Positions 12,257 to 23,218 of a stretch of 64,000 nt of DNA are shown here, piece after piece (the first letter of the stretch is position 1; each line of letters begins with the position of its first letter). The translations under genes and the position numbers were made by a program. Source of the stretch: Edaphochlamys debaryana. Taxonomy: Eukaryota > Chlorophyta > Chlorophyceae > Chlamydomonadales. The stretch spans positions 248,001 to 312,000 of the forward strand of contig JAEHOE010000104.1 in NCBI GenBank assembly GCA_016858145.1. The letters are read 5' to 3'. The notes below the pieces were generated by a model. It was not told the DNA's origin, made no database searches, and worked only from the letters and a program-made list of their open reading frames with translations.

Positions 12257-13193
12257 TCAGCTTCCAGGCGGCGCGCTGGGACCCGCCGCCGCCGCCGGCC
12301 CCTCGTGCTCCACCACCTCCTCCTCGCCGTCGCCCGCCTCCGCTACCGGCAGCAGCCCCGACGCCAGCATGGCATCCACCGCCGATGGCGCGACGGCGCC
12401 GCCAGCGCCTTCCGCAGCCCCAGCTCCAGCGCCGCTGCTGCTGCCGCCGGCGCCGCTGCCGTCGGCCGCTGCCTCGCCGTCCTCGTCGCTGCCCGGGGCG
12501 TCGTCGCCCGCCCACTTGGCCGCGCTCTGGGCCAGTAGCGCCTTGGTGCCGCTGTCAGCCGCCGCGATCTGCTGCTCCACGGCTTCGAGTTGCTGCTGCA
12601 GCCTGAAAGAGGGAACGGACACAAGTGGGGAGGAATGGCGTCGAGGGTTAGTGGGCATACGACCTGTGCCACCTGTTAGATGGCTGTGGCCTGACGGGTA
12701 TTTACGGGACGTTGCGGGGGTGGCGGGGCCCTGCGCAGTTCACGCCGCCTGGGACGGTGGGGCTCCCACGGAGCCTCCTCCTTGGCAGCCAGCTCGGCAC
12801 CCCGTTCCCCCTCCTCACTTGTCCAGCTCCCCCGCAATGGCGAGATCGTCGTTCAGAGCAGCGGGCTTGGCCTGCTGCGCCAGGCCCAGCCCCCCCAACG
12901 CCAGCTGTAGCTCGTGCAGCTTGGCCCGCTCCTCCCCTAGCTGCCCGCCAGCCGCTGCCTCCATCTGCTCCAGCGTTGACTGTGTGGGCAAAGGGAGCGT
13001 TGGAATCAGACCTGTTGGCCGATGGGCGGGAACCCTTGCCTGCAACAACCCCGGTGACTGCGCAAGCACCATCCCTCGGCTCCAGTCACACCTGCAGGAA
13101 GCCCAGCAGCGCGCCATCGTCGAACAGGCCCTCTATTCCGGCCGCCTGGCCGTTCTTCGCTTTGCCCTTGCCCTTGCCAGGCTTGCCCGGCAT
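12257..13193 (-). CDS. Small acidic coiled-coil protein, function unknown
   Basis: Three exons (13193–13092, 12979–12819, 12602–12257) give 202 residues. The N-terminus is Lys/Gly-rich (MPGKPGKGKGKAK). Residues about 35–120 form heptad-like helices (STLEQMEAAAGG, KLQQQLEAVEQQIAAA). The C-terminal third is Asp/Glu/Ala/Gly-rich and probably disordered. There is no signal peptide or membrane segment. I do not recognise the family. It is transcribed divergently from the SMCO4-like gene 219 bp away, so the two may share a promoter. Splice sites and phases are clean, which supports a real gene despite the biased composition. Confidence 0.7.
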
Positions 13194-13412
13194 TGTGAAG
13201 CGCGCTATGTGACCAAAATTTACAGTAAGGACTAGCAGGAAAGGAGAACAGGCGTCGGTCTTCCATCGACGCCTTCAGTCGCTCATCGCGCTGCCCCGAC
13301 GTCCCGCGACATTTGCAGCGCCTTCCACTGATCAGCCCAATATAGTCGCGACGATTGCATACGTCAGATCACTCACCCACCAGGTCGAGACATCCCGCAA
13401 CACCAAACACAA
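13194..13412. promoter_or_regulatory. Bidirectional promoter region
   Basis: This 219-bp gap separates two divergent start codons and must hold both 5' UTRs and core promoters. No clear TATA box is visible. Confidence 0.55.
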
Positions 13413-13901
13413 ATGCCCGCGGTCAAAGGAAAGGCGCGGCCGGAGACCAAGGACGAGGCACGCGCGAGGAAGGAGGCCAACCGGAAAGCGCACGAGCAAG
13501 CGCGCTGGGTGAGTTTCGGGAGGCGTTCCGGAAGTCCTCGACACGTCCGACAGCCGCAACCCGCGGCCTACCCGCCGAGAGCCCCGACCAGCGCGGCCTC
13601 GCATGCCTACCTTCCGAATGCACAGCTCGGGGTCTGTTGGTTAGCGGTCAAGGATCAGCGCAAACTGGGCTTGGTACCTCTGTGTAGGCTCAGCTCGTCT
13701 AACTTTCCCCTAGCCATTCACACGCTACCCCGCCAGCCTGAGGAGGCCTCACTGACGCTATCCCTCTGTTCTCCCTACCCCCAGGTGATGGCTATCCTAC
13801 TTGGCATTCTGGTGGCGGTGGGAGCCGTGATTGCCTACATGGCTGCGCAGCCCCCGCCCCTGCGCCAAAACGTCACGGAATCCGCGGCGCCGCCTCCTTA
13901 G
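13413..13901 (+). CDS. SMCO4-like single-pass membrane micro-protein
   Basis: Two exons (13413–13508, 13785–13901) encode 70 residues. A charged N-terminal half (MPAVKGKARPETKDEARARK) is followed by one hydrophobic helix (VMAILLGILVAVGAVIAYM) and a Pro-rich tail. Layout, length and the K-G-K-x-x-x-E-T-K pattern resemble animal SMCO4 (single-pass membrane and coiled-coil protein 4), whose role is poorly known. The match rests on memory of the family pattern, so homology is likely but not proven. Function and membrane location are unknown. Confidence 0.72.
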   Translation: MPAVKGKARPETKDEARARKEANRKAHEQARWVSFGRRSGSPRHVRQPQPAAYPPRAPTSAASHAYLPNAQLGVCWLAVKDQRKLGLVPLCRLSSSNFPLAIHTLPRQPEEASLTLSLCSPYPQVMAILLGILVAVGAVIAYMAAQPPPLRQNVTESAAPPP

Positions 13902-13968
13902 GCCTTGGGGGGGTTGCGGACCGGACTTCGAGGGTAGCGGACCTGGGCACGGACAGCTGCAACCTGAT

Positions 13969-13973
13969 TGTAA
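13969..13973 (+). terminator. TGTAA polyadenylation signal of SMCO4-like gene
   Basis: TGTAA lies 68 bp after the TAG stop. Confidence 0.55.
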
Positions 13974-15201
13974 AGCTCCGGGGCGGAGGCCTTGGCGGTA
14001 TTGGAAGCGGGACCGTCAGGGGTGTGCAGAATAATTGGGGTGCAGGGTCGATCGTTCAGGCCAGGGCGTATGCGGGTTTGAGGGCAGACAAGGTCGGGCG
14101 GGTCAGAGCTTAAGCAGGGCCTGGTGGCTGGTGCTCGTGCCCAACAGCCACCATCGGGCAGTCGGGGATGCGGGTTTGAGGGTAGGCACGGCTTTGGAGG
14201 ATGTGCGGTGCTCCACAGACGTCGGCAGAGCTGGGGACGGACCGCGGGCCAGGCCAGGGCGTATGCGGGTTTGAGGGCAGACAAGGCTTTGCAGCACAGA
14301 GCTGGGGACGGACCGCTGCGATCTGGGTCGGCTGCAGAGGCGGGGGTCTGAGGCGGCGCTCGAGGGCCTGAATGGCAACGCGGATACTGACTGGGGGAGG
14401 ATGTGTGTGCACTGCATGGCGCATATTAAGTCGGAAGGGGAAGGCGTGGGGGGAGCATGAACTTGATCGGGCATTCGGACCCCCACCGGGTGGTGGCGTG
14501 GGGGGCAGCGGTGGCTGCGGTGATCCGCACTAAAGTGGCGGTGGGGATGTGATGTTACGCAAGTTCTTGCAGGCAAGGAATGGGCCCGGCACTGGGTTCC
14601 GACAATGGGGACGGGAGGACCGGGACTCTCCGCTGGCACCATGTGAGCCGCCCCAACTGTATTTTACAGCCCCCCTACCTCCCGCGTACCGTCTATTGGC
14701 CAAAGCGCCACATTACAGTTGCCAGAAACCCACATGCGCTCTCAACCGTCACAACAGTCAACCCCCGTACCTTCAAGTCTTGTCCGCCCAATGCGTTGCC
14801 GCATATGCAAATGCAACCCGGCCTTACGTCAGCAGGCACGAAATGCCTTGTCCCACATCTTTGCGGTTGACACGGTCTCAGCCATTCGTTATATGCGGCG
14901 TCGTTCAGATCTGTGGCTGCAACCTCACAATGTGCCTGCTCCACACTATCATGCCGTGAGCAGCCATGCCTCAAACCCACAATGCATGGGCCCATTCCTG
15001 GTGCTCTCCTTTCCACTTGCCGGCCATACATATGCACCCCAACTCCTCCTCCACCTACCACTTCACCTCCTCACTCCTGCTCGACGCCCCTGTCTTCCCT
15101 TCTCCGAACCTCCCCTCCAAATCTCCCCTCCAAACCTCCCCTCCACCTCATCAACACGGTCCTCCGCACCCGGTGTTCCCCTGCGCACCCGTCCGCACCC
15201 C
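13974..15201. other. Convergent intergenic region with short repeats
   Basis: This is the 3' flank of the SMCO4-like gene (plus) and the KCS gene (minus). It contains the direct repeats listed at 14061–14317. A minus-strand TGTAA (TTACA at 14713–14717, another at 14664–14668) could be the KCS poly(A) signal. The remaining open frames have no recognisable content. Confidence 0.6.
14061..14317. repeat. Imperfect direct repeats (about 33-bp and 19-bp units)
   Basis: A 33-bp segment beginning CCAGGGCGTATGCGGG occurs at 14061–14093 and 14253–14285, with a diverged copy near 14167–14190. A second motif, AGAGCTGGGGACGGACCGC, occurs at 14228–14246 and 14299–14317. The spacing suggests a decayed tandem array. 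Confidence 0.75.
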
Positions 15202-18200
15202 TCACGCGGGGGCCCCCAGGAGTCGGTCTCCCAGGAGGGGCGGCAGCAGCAGGCGCAGCACCTGCTCATACCCCGGCGCCGCCGCCACCACCCCTCCCTC
15301 GCTTCCCCCGCTGGCCACGCCGCCGCCGCCGCCCTGCGCCGGCATCCCAACCGCCGGGCCCGCGGGGCCCGCCACGCGCGCCATGATGGCGTACGACAGC
15401 GCCAGCAGCAGGCCCAGCAGGGCCCAGCCGATCAGGCGCAGGCCCACGTGGCGAAGGCCGTGGGACACGTCCGGCAGGCGGGTACGGTCCCCCGCCTCGG
15501 CCCGCATGGCCCAGGCGTCGTGGACCTCCTCCACGGTGCGTAGGGCCTGGGGGGGGGGGGGGGGGCAGAGGGGGCAGAGGGGGCAGAGGAGGGAGTCAAT
15601 GCTTCGCGGAGGTGCCTCGCTGGGGGCGGGTATGAGGCGTGCACGTGCAACCGAGGTGGTCTCCACAGGGGCCCCTCGCGGAGGTCCCTCTGCATCCCCT
15701 GCTCACCGCCCCCCGGCCTCCATCCCCCATACACAAGGTGAGGAGAGGGCTGGGTGGTAGGAGTCTAACTGAGGGGCGGGTGTGCGGATGTGTCCACCCG
15801 TGCTCTACCCGCTTCCCTCCATGCCGAGGCCGGCCCCACCTTCCACACGTTGACTCCGCACTTGATGCCGCTGCCCACCCCAATCTGCAGCACCCGGTCG
15901 CCCTGCCGCACGCCCCGCAGGCTCTCCACCTGGGGGGTGGGGCAAAGCGCAGGGGACGGCCGGCATGAGGTCGGCAAGGATTGCCAAGGATACGGGGAAG
16001 GGCGAGAGCCAGCATGACCCGCACTCCACGGCGCCCGACTCGGCCCCTTTCATCCCCCCCCTCGAAAGTAATGCCCCTGCATGCCCCCACGCTCACCGCC
16101 GCCAGCGTGTACCAGGTGGTGCTGCTGCTGACGTTGCCGTAGTAACGCAGCACCACGCGCGAGGGCCACAGGTGCTCCTCGCTCAGCTGCAGGTTCTTGC
16201 CGATGCCGTCGAGCACCTTGGCGCCGCCTGGGGGAGTGGGGGGTGGTGAGGGGTGGAATGGACGGGGGGCGGTTGAGGGCGGATACAAGGGGGCTCGGGA
16301 CTGTCGGGCGATACGACGGAGGTGGGAAGAGGGGCGTACGGGAGCGGAAGGCTTAGTTTCGAGGGCGCGCCGTGCCACTTCTGTCCCCGCCGCGCACCGC
16401 AACCGGTCCCCTCCCCGCCCCCTCCCCGTCCCGCGCCCATCCCCGGCCCCAGGGCCGTGCCCCACCCCACTCACCCGCGTGGATGAGGAAGTGGTCCACG
16501 CACTCCCCGAAGGCGGGCTGGTAGGGCGGCACGTCGGGCCGCTTGAGCACCACCCGCTGCAGGTAGTTGCGCAGGTAGGCGCCGATCTGGTCCCAGTTGA
16601 GCACGTAGCGCCCGATCTGGGGGCGGGGGCAGAGGGTGGGGGCCGGGGGGCGTGCACGGCAGGGGGACCCAGGTGGGATGGTGTTGGGGGGGGGCGGTGC
16701 AGGCTGGATGGGGCATGTGGGTCACGCAGATGAATGCGCCAGGTTGGGGGGATTGCCATTCTCCGCAAAACTGTCATCCCCACCCCCAAACCGTGCCGTT
16801 CGAAGCAAACTCCCCCTCTTCCCCAAGCAACCATCTCCGTACGGCGCACCTTAGTCATGGCGATGGTGAGGCCCTGGCTGGCCTCCTTGACCACGTCCAG
16901 GCCCAGGTAGATGCCGTTGAGGCCCTCGTCATCGGGGCCGTACCAGATGCTGTGTACAGCACGTACGGCAGATCATCGGTGTGGCGAGGTGAGGTGACGA
17001 TGGGGTTGGGAGAGAGCCCCGTAAGGTGGTAGCCCTCGGTCTTAGTCCTCCTCGGTCGCCTTCCCTCCTCAATCATGAGCACCCCTCGTGAGCACCCCCT
17101 CCCCCCGCTCCCCACCACTTGTACGCCGCGTCCGACGCCGACAGCTGCACGCGGCAGCGGTGCTGCAGCACGTACTTGGCCTTCTTCTGCGGGGGTAAGG
17201 GGCGTGGGGGTGGGCGAGTGGGGCGTGGGGATGGGTGGGTGTGGTGGGGGCGGGGTTGGGGTGGGGAGAGTGCAGGAGAGGGATGGAGCATTCACACGGC
17301 GGGAGTGGGGCGGGGGGAGAAGAGACAGCAGGGGACACGGGGCCGGGGTGGAAGCGGGGCTTCATCCGAGGAGGAGGCAGGAGGAGGAGGAGGAGGAGGA
17401 GGAAAGGGCCGGACCGCCCACACGGCGGGATGGGGCAGCGGAAGGCGAAGGCAGTCGGGGCCAATGGTTGGGGTTCATTCTGCACAAGCGCTCCGCCCCA
17501 CCTTGAGCGCGGGCTTGTTGGTCATCAGAATGGCGGCGGCGCCCATCCTGAAAAAGGGATGAGGGGGAAGCGCTGAGGCGGTTACAGACGGAGCAATACC
17601 ACCGGTCCCAACTGGAGCGAACTGACGCGCACCCCTCCCTCCGGCCCTAGCAGTCGACCACCGCCTGCCGTACTGCCGTACGCACCTGAACAGCACGTTG
17701 GTGACGAGGCGGTGCTTGTCCTTGCCCCGGTAGAAGGCGGGGGTGGTGGTCTCGTTGGTCACGAACAGGGCGTTGCAGTTGGGGTGGGCCTGGGGGGGGC
17801 GGGGGAGACCGGGGTTTGCGGGCAGCGCTGCATGCTCGGGGGTGGCCTCCACACGCGTACCGCACACGCCGCCCCGCCCCTCCGCTGCGCAACGAGCTTG
17901 CCCTGGCCGTCCTACTCCCTGTGACCCCTCCCGGGAAGTGCGGCTCGCACACCCTGACCTCCACACGCGTGCCGTACCGCACACGCCTCTCCGCCCCTTC
18001 GTTGAGTTTGGGGGCTGGCATGTCAAAGCACACACGCACCCCCTCATCACCCCTCTCTCCCCCCCACACACACACCTTGAGCAGGTCCGCCACCAGGTTC
18101 ATGCCCACCACACCGTTGGAGCAGCCCATCCTAGCGAGGGGATGGGGGGCAGCAGGCAGGGAGCATGGAGGGGTCGATTGACCGCCCGACCCACATGGCT

Positions 18201-20491
18201 ACTCCTGCCCATTCCTGAGCCTCAACACCACACATGTCCCCTTTCCCCTTCGGCCAGATCCCGCCTCGGCGGCCTCGCCCTCTTTGCATTCGCACACCCT
18301 CCCCAGCGCAGGTGGATGGCCCGCACCGCCACCCCTCGGCTTCACCCCCCAATCTTCCTCACCCCCCAGGTGGTACTTAGGCCTGCACGCCCGACCGCCT
18401 GCGCGCCCTCAATACATCGCCTTCTCCCGACGGAGCCGGGACCCCACCTTCCCCGAACCCCTCGGCGCCCCCCCCTCACCCCCCCAGGTGGTAGGCCTGC
18501 ACGTCCTTGCGCATGCCGAATGCGTTGGTGACCATGGAGGCGATGGAGGGCGTGGGGCAGTAGATGGAGCAGGTGGTGACCAGGATGTCGATGTCCTTTG
18601 GCTGCAGGCCGGTCTGTGTTTTGGGGGGCGAAGCGGAAGGGCGGCGGGAGTGAGAAGGGCGGGCTGAAGTGAGAGGGATGAGATGGGAGGAAGGAGGGAA
18701 TGATACGGTATGGGAGGAAGCAGTTGTAGGCACAGCAGCCCTCACACGAGCGGCTTCACACACGCACAATATTTGGGCCCCGACGCCCGACCCCACCTTC
18801 TTGAACAGCCCCTCCACCGCCCCGCAGATGGCCTGGCGGCACTCATCCGCCGCCGAGTTCAGGTCTGCGCGGGCCCGGGCAGCAGGGGGTTGGCAGAGCG
18901 GTACGGCGCGGGGGCGTGCGCACAAGGCGGCGTTTGCTGCCACTACTGCGTCACTGATGCGTGTTCCATGCGTGCAGAGGGCCCCTTGCACGGCAGTACG
19001 GCACCGTACGGCAGTACGGCGGCGCGCCTCACCGGTTTTGGGGTTGTTTCCGCAGTACTTGGGGTGGATGGACTTGGGCAGGTAGGTGGCGTTATCGGCC
19101 AGCCCCGCCTTATGGAACACGCGGGCCTGGGCGGGGTGTGCGGGTCGGCGTCAGTTGTGCTGTCGGTGCCTTTGGCCGGCGTCACATGTCTTTGGGGGAC
19201 GCACCGTGGCAAGGTTGACACACGAGCGCATCAGACAGCAGCCACGTGCGTCCGAAGCAAGACGGCCCCGCCTCTCCAAGACCGCCTTCTTCCTTCCCAT
19301 TCCCCTCCAGGCGGCTCCTAGGATCTGGATCTGGATCTGGATCCAGATTTCACCTGGAAGTCGATGATGTCCTGCGCTTCGGCGTCCACGCGGGCGGCCT
19401 CCTCGGGCGTGTATGCGGCGGACTGGGCGAAGATCTGGAAGGGGGACGATGCCAGAGCAAGGGAGGTGCGAAGTGGTCACGGCACCTCCCGCTCAAGCCC
19501 CCCTTCTGAGTAAGCTCCGCTTCACCTCTCTCACTCCGCTGCTGTCCACCTCTCCCTGCCCTGCCCACTCCAGCCCTGGTCCCACAGCCCGTGCCATGTG
19601 TTCAACCCCAGCGGCCCTCCCGCAAGCCCCTTGTATCCAACCCCTGCACCCTGCGCCCGCCGCTGGCTTTGGCCCCGCCCGGCCCCACAAGCAAGTTTAG
19701 CCCTGCCGCCCGTCCCGTGCCTCCTTGGCCCCTTCTCTCCTCTAGTCCACCAGCCCTCCGCATCCCCTGCTCGCCGCTGGCTCCCCCACGGCCCATGCCA
19801 CCCATGCGACTCACGCTGCCCTCCGCCTTGCGCCGCTCGTTCCACGCCTTGTCCACGTCAGCGGTGGTCACCACCAGCTCCTCTGGGGGCTTGAAGCAGT
19901 AGAAGTCTGTGGTGGCAGGAGGAGAGCGGGGGGCAGGGGAGGGTGGGGGCAGGGAGGGCCGCGGGGGAACGTGCGGACGTGGGCGGAGGCGGGTCCGGGG
20001 GCGGCACGGGCAGGGCGCCAGGAAAGCACTGCGCTGGGCGCAGGGCACATCTGGGAGAGGGACGGAGCCGGGAGCTAGCGGGTTTGCGTTTAGTTGCGCA
20101 GTGCTGCGCAGTGGGGGCGGCTGCGTGGCGCCACGCCCGCGAGCGAGCAGGCGACGAGAGCCGACGTGGGTCAGCGAAGGCGCGAAGGCGGCGAAGCCGA
20201 GAATGCCCACGAGGAGCTGCCCTCAGCGCAGACAGAGACTCCGTGGCTAGCGCTGGGCCGCTGCGGCCCCGGCGGGGGGTTGTACAGCAGCGCGCGGGGC
20301 TGTAGCGGCCGCGGGAGCGCGGGAGCGACTCGCGGCGGCCGGCGCCCGTGGATTTCGGCGCTGGAAACCGCGCTCCCGCGGCCGCGCTGCGGTGCTGTTT
20401 GTGCTGCTGGATGCAGCTGGTGTTCAAGCAAGCCGAGGGAGGTGTCCGTGCACGCACCTAGCAGGTACACGGGGTCAGAGGCGACGGCCAT
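15202..20491 (-). CDS. KCS: 3-ketoacyl-CoA synthase (FAE1/KCS condensing enzyme)
   Basis: Fifteen exons run from 20491–20458 to 15546–15202, all phases consistent, 528 residues. KCS condenses malonyl-CoA with acyl-CoA, the first step of very-long-chain fatty acid elongation at the ER. The N-terminal signature reads VYLLDFYCFKPPEE. The catalytic triad is present: Cys about 171 in GGMGCSNGVVGMNL, His about 338 in FLIHAGGAKVLDG, Asn about 371 in YYGNVSSSTTWY. The His–Asn spacing of 33 equals that of Arabidopsis FAE1. Odd features: the usual two N-terminal membrane helices are missing (only 11 residues precede the FAE1 core), while a C-terminal extension of about 110 residues holds one hydrophobic helix (LIGWALLGLLLALSYAIM). 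The start is the first ATG upstream of VYLL. An extra upstream exon cannot be excluded, but none is visible. Confidence 0.93.
17368..17403. repeat. (GGA)n microsatellite in a KCS intron
   Basis: Purine-rich GAGGAGG repeats in the intron between exons at 17502 and 17186. Confidence 0.85.
19321..19344. repeat. (GGATCT)n microsatellite beside a KCS exon
   Basis: Four near-perfect GGATCT units lie just downstream, in gene sense, of the donor of exon 19434–19354. Confidence 0.85.
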
Positions 20492-21454
20492 GGCTGCGCG
20501 TCCCGGCTTGCGCCCTCCGCCAGATCGTCGCTGATGCGTCGCCGGCCCTAGAAGTGACGATTGCGCTCTAGTATGGCAGCACGAATGAGCTCGGGGTGCG
20601 TGCTGCCCTGGGACAGTTATGAGCGGGAGGGTTTGGGTCTGAGAGGTGACGGCCGAGGTTGAGTTCTGGATTGCGGGGATGGCGGCGCGGCGTCGAGGGT
20701 TAGCGCGAGATGGCTCCCCTCAGTGCGTCAAGGATCGGGTAAGCGCCGCGGTGGGTTCGCGTTGCCGCATGAGGCGGGGTACCTACACCGCGAAATAGTT
20801 GACACAGGCTTAAGCCCACCCCGGTCTTTGCGCGTCCGCACAGGGCCAAAGCATAGCCGCGCACCGGGGACTCGCGCTGCTCACCCGCTGCGCGGCGCGC
20901 CGGCTTGCAAGCCGTGGGCCGACCCGCGGGTCGATGCGCAGGGAGCTTGTACTTAGCTGCCCTCCGCAACGGGACCACGACCGTGAAGGTTGATAGAGTG
21001 CAAGGAGCCCATGGACAGAGCGCACACTGTAACCGACGCGGTCAACACCGACATGCGGCCATGGCGGCGGGCATTGAGCGAGCGACCTTGACGCCACTGC
21101 ATGAGATGCGAAGAGATAATAACGTCAGCAAAGGCAAGCTCCCAGAGCTCAATGCCTGCCCAGACTGAGAGCTGTCCGCCCAGCTGTCGGTGTACATATT
21201 TGTCAGCATCCCGATGACCGCACTCGACCGACACTCAGAGTCCCTTGTCCTCGCGTGTGCCCATGGTGAAAAGCCAATATGACGGGGCTTACGCGATGGG
21301 GACGAAGCACGCCCCAAGCACAACCGTGTGGAGCATGGGGGCAAGCCGTGGGGTCCATGGAAGTGTGCAATGTGGGCATATGGGTCGTGGCATATCAAAC
21401 GCGCCATTGGCGTCTGAGGCAGGGGATGCGAGCAGAGGGAGCGGCAACCGGGAG
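20492..21454. other. Spacer between KCS and the ELIP array
   Basis: It holds the divergent upstream regions of KCS (minus) and ELIP copy 1 (plus). It is not shared with the other ELIP copies. No gene, TATA box or RNA gene is recognised. Confidence 0.55.
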
Positions 21455-21868
21455 AAGTCGAGCCGACGGGGGCTGCGGGGGCTGGGCTGCGGGGGCGGGG
21501 ATGCTGCTGCTCGCGGGAATGTCTTGGGGGCACACCACCACTCAGTAGCTGCAAGTCTCGGCGACTTGCCTCTGCGGTCCAGCTTCTCGTGTGGCATGTG
21601 GCCGAGCTGCGGGGTCGTGCGGCTGGTGCTTCGCCCGGACGGGGCCATCGCGTTGTGCGGCCAAGGGTCGCCGAGCCACACACACGCCGGCATGGGCCAT
21701 ACTTAACCCCAAGGACTCCCCCATTTTATATTTCACTTCCACTCAAGGTGCGCCTCGCGGGAAGATGGATGGCCAGTCGCGGGTCCGCTACAGGCGCCAG
21801 TCGCTGCCACGGTACTGCGCCTCACCTATCGCTTCTTACACCTCTCGTCCTGCCCTTCGTATCCGCAG
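21455..21868 (+). promoter_or_regulatory. ELIP copy 1 promoter and 5' UTR
   Basis: The block is conserved in all five copies (GCATGTGGCCGAGC, GCCACACACACGCC, GGGCCATACTTAA). A TATA-like TTTTATAT lies at 21724–21731. A 5' UTR intron runs from the donor at 21748 to the acceptor ending 21868. Compared with copies 2–5, 43 bp between the TATA region and this donor are missing, so the usual start site may be lost. Confidence 0.7.
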
Positions 21869-21885
21869 ACCACCAAAACTCCAAA

Positions 21886-22715
21886 ATGCAGGCCACTATG
21901 ATTGCCGGCTCTCGCCGCGTTTCCCTGGCTCGCGCTCCCCGCCGCGCGGCCTCCGTGCCTGTTCGCAGCACCATCGTGCGCGTGCAGACCGAGGTGAGCG
22001 GGTGTTGCGAGAAGCCTCGGGGACCTGTAGGACCGGCTGTGCTGTGTTTGGTCAGTCCCCTTCCCCTCCTGTGGCTTCCGCTGACTCCCCCGCTTCCCCG
22101 CTCCCCAGGTCGAGCCCGCTGCTCCCTCCACCTCCGCCCCTGAGGCTCCCAAGGGCTACGTCGCCACTGTGGGCGCCAATGGCGAGGTCACCGGCCCCAG
22201 CGGCAGCCTGGACGTGCTGTCCCCCGTCCAGGAGGCCATCAACGGCCGTGCCGCCATGCTTGGCTTCGTGGCTGCTGTGCTGTCGGAGGCCCTGACGCAC
22301 CAGGCTGTGTGGAGCCAGATCGCCGGCAGGTGAGATCTTGCTCTGGATTCCTGCCGTGTCAGGGCGGCATGCGTGTATCAGATTGAACCCTTTGGCGTTA
22401 CCTGCCCTTGCTACTGTGTCGCGAGGCTGGCCTGTCCGCTACCCCTCCTTCGCCCTCCCCCTCCCCAGGTACGACGCCGCTGGTGAGCTGCTCGAGGCCC
22501 CCATCGGCCAGGCTTCCCTGCTGTTCGCCGCCGTGGTTGCCCTGACGACCATGGCCACGCTGGTCCCCAAGATGGTGTACTCCGAGGAGGTGGACGCCCG
22601 CTCCTTCGGCCCCTTCACCCCCGGCCTCGAGAAGACCCTGGGGCGCGTTGCCCAGATGGGCTTCGCCGGCCTGCTGGTGGTCGAGCTGGCGCGCGGCTCG
22701 GCGCTGCTGGGCTAA
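21886..22715 (+). CDS. ELIP: Early light-induced protein, copy 1
   Basis: Exons 21886–21993, 22109–22329 and 22469–22715 encode 191 residues. Residues 1–36 are a chloroplast transit peptide (MQATMIAGSRRVSLARAPRR). Three membrane helices follow: helix 1 (77–97) has the chlorophyll-binding LHC motif EAINGRAAMLGF, helix 2 is at 122–143, and helix 3 (163–184) has the variant EKTLGRVAQMGF with Leu where Asn or His would ligate chlorophyll. ELIPs sit in the thylakoid membrane and bind pigments transiently under excess light, limiting photo-oxidation. The poly(A) signal TGTAA is at 23214–23218. The start is the ATG just after the UTR intron, with context CCAAAATGC. Confidence 0.93.
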
Positions 22716-23069
22716 GCAACCCCTGCTTCCTTCATTACGGTTCGGTTAATCGTCGTATGTCGGACGGAGCGTAGGCCTGACAAGGTCTTCTCCCTAGGTG
22801 TAGCTCAAGTCAGAACTCAATCCAACTCAGTGCAGGGTGCATAGGCAGGACTCATTAGCAAACAGTACAAGCTAGCCGGCTGTATGGCTGGCGCTGTAGG
22901 TAGAAATGGCCGTTTCGGCTTGCTATGTTGGTTGGATGGTGGGATCGTACGTGGGAGAGAGCAGGGTTGACCCTGCTGTGCGAACAGAGAGTGGCGCTTG
23001 TGCCCCTGTGGCCGGCGCTCGGCAGGCATTCGTTGTGCGTGAGCGAGTGTGTCCGGGTTAAGATATGAG

Positions 23070-23190
23070 TGAGAGACTGATTCTTTAGGAGCGACGTGAG
23101 AACGGGTGAAGGGGCTAGTCCCCTCGATTGTGGCACGCGCATTGTGTGCCCCATTCATTTCGTGCTCTTTCCCTTTTTTTCCATCTCCTC
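23070..23190 (+). promoter_or_regulatory. Conserved 3' UTR hairpin block, ELIP copy 1
   Basis: The block contains AGGGGCTAGTCCCCT (23110–23124, 5-bp stem) and GGCACGCGCATTGTGTGCC (23132–23150, 7-bp stem with one G·U). It lies about 70 bp upstream of TGTAA and is nearly invariant in copies 1–4. Confidence 0.65.
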
Positions 23191-23213
23191 TTCCAACCAA
23201 GCAGCTTCTATTC

Positions 23214-23218
23214 TGTAA
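23214..23218 (+). terminator. TGTAA polyadenylation signal, ELIP copy 1
   Basis: TGTAA in the context TTCTGTAACA, about 500 bp after the stop. Copies 2 and 4 carry it at the homologous position. Confidence 0.65.

Noticed and set aside
15840..15929. Loss of a catalytic Asn in KCS (GSGIKCGVNVW where plants have KCN)
   Set aside because: The catalytic Asn of FAE1 aligns with the YYGN motif in the previous exon, which is intact. The Asn after KC is not the catalytic one.
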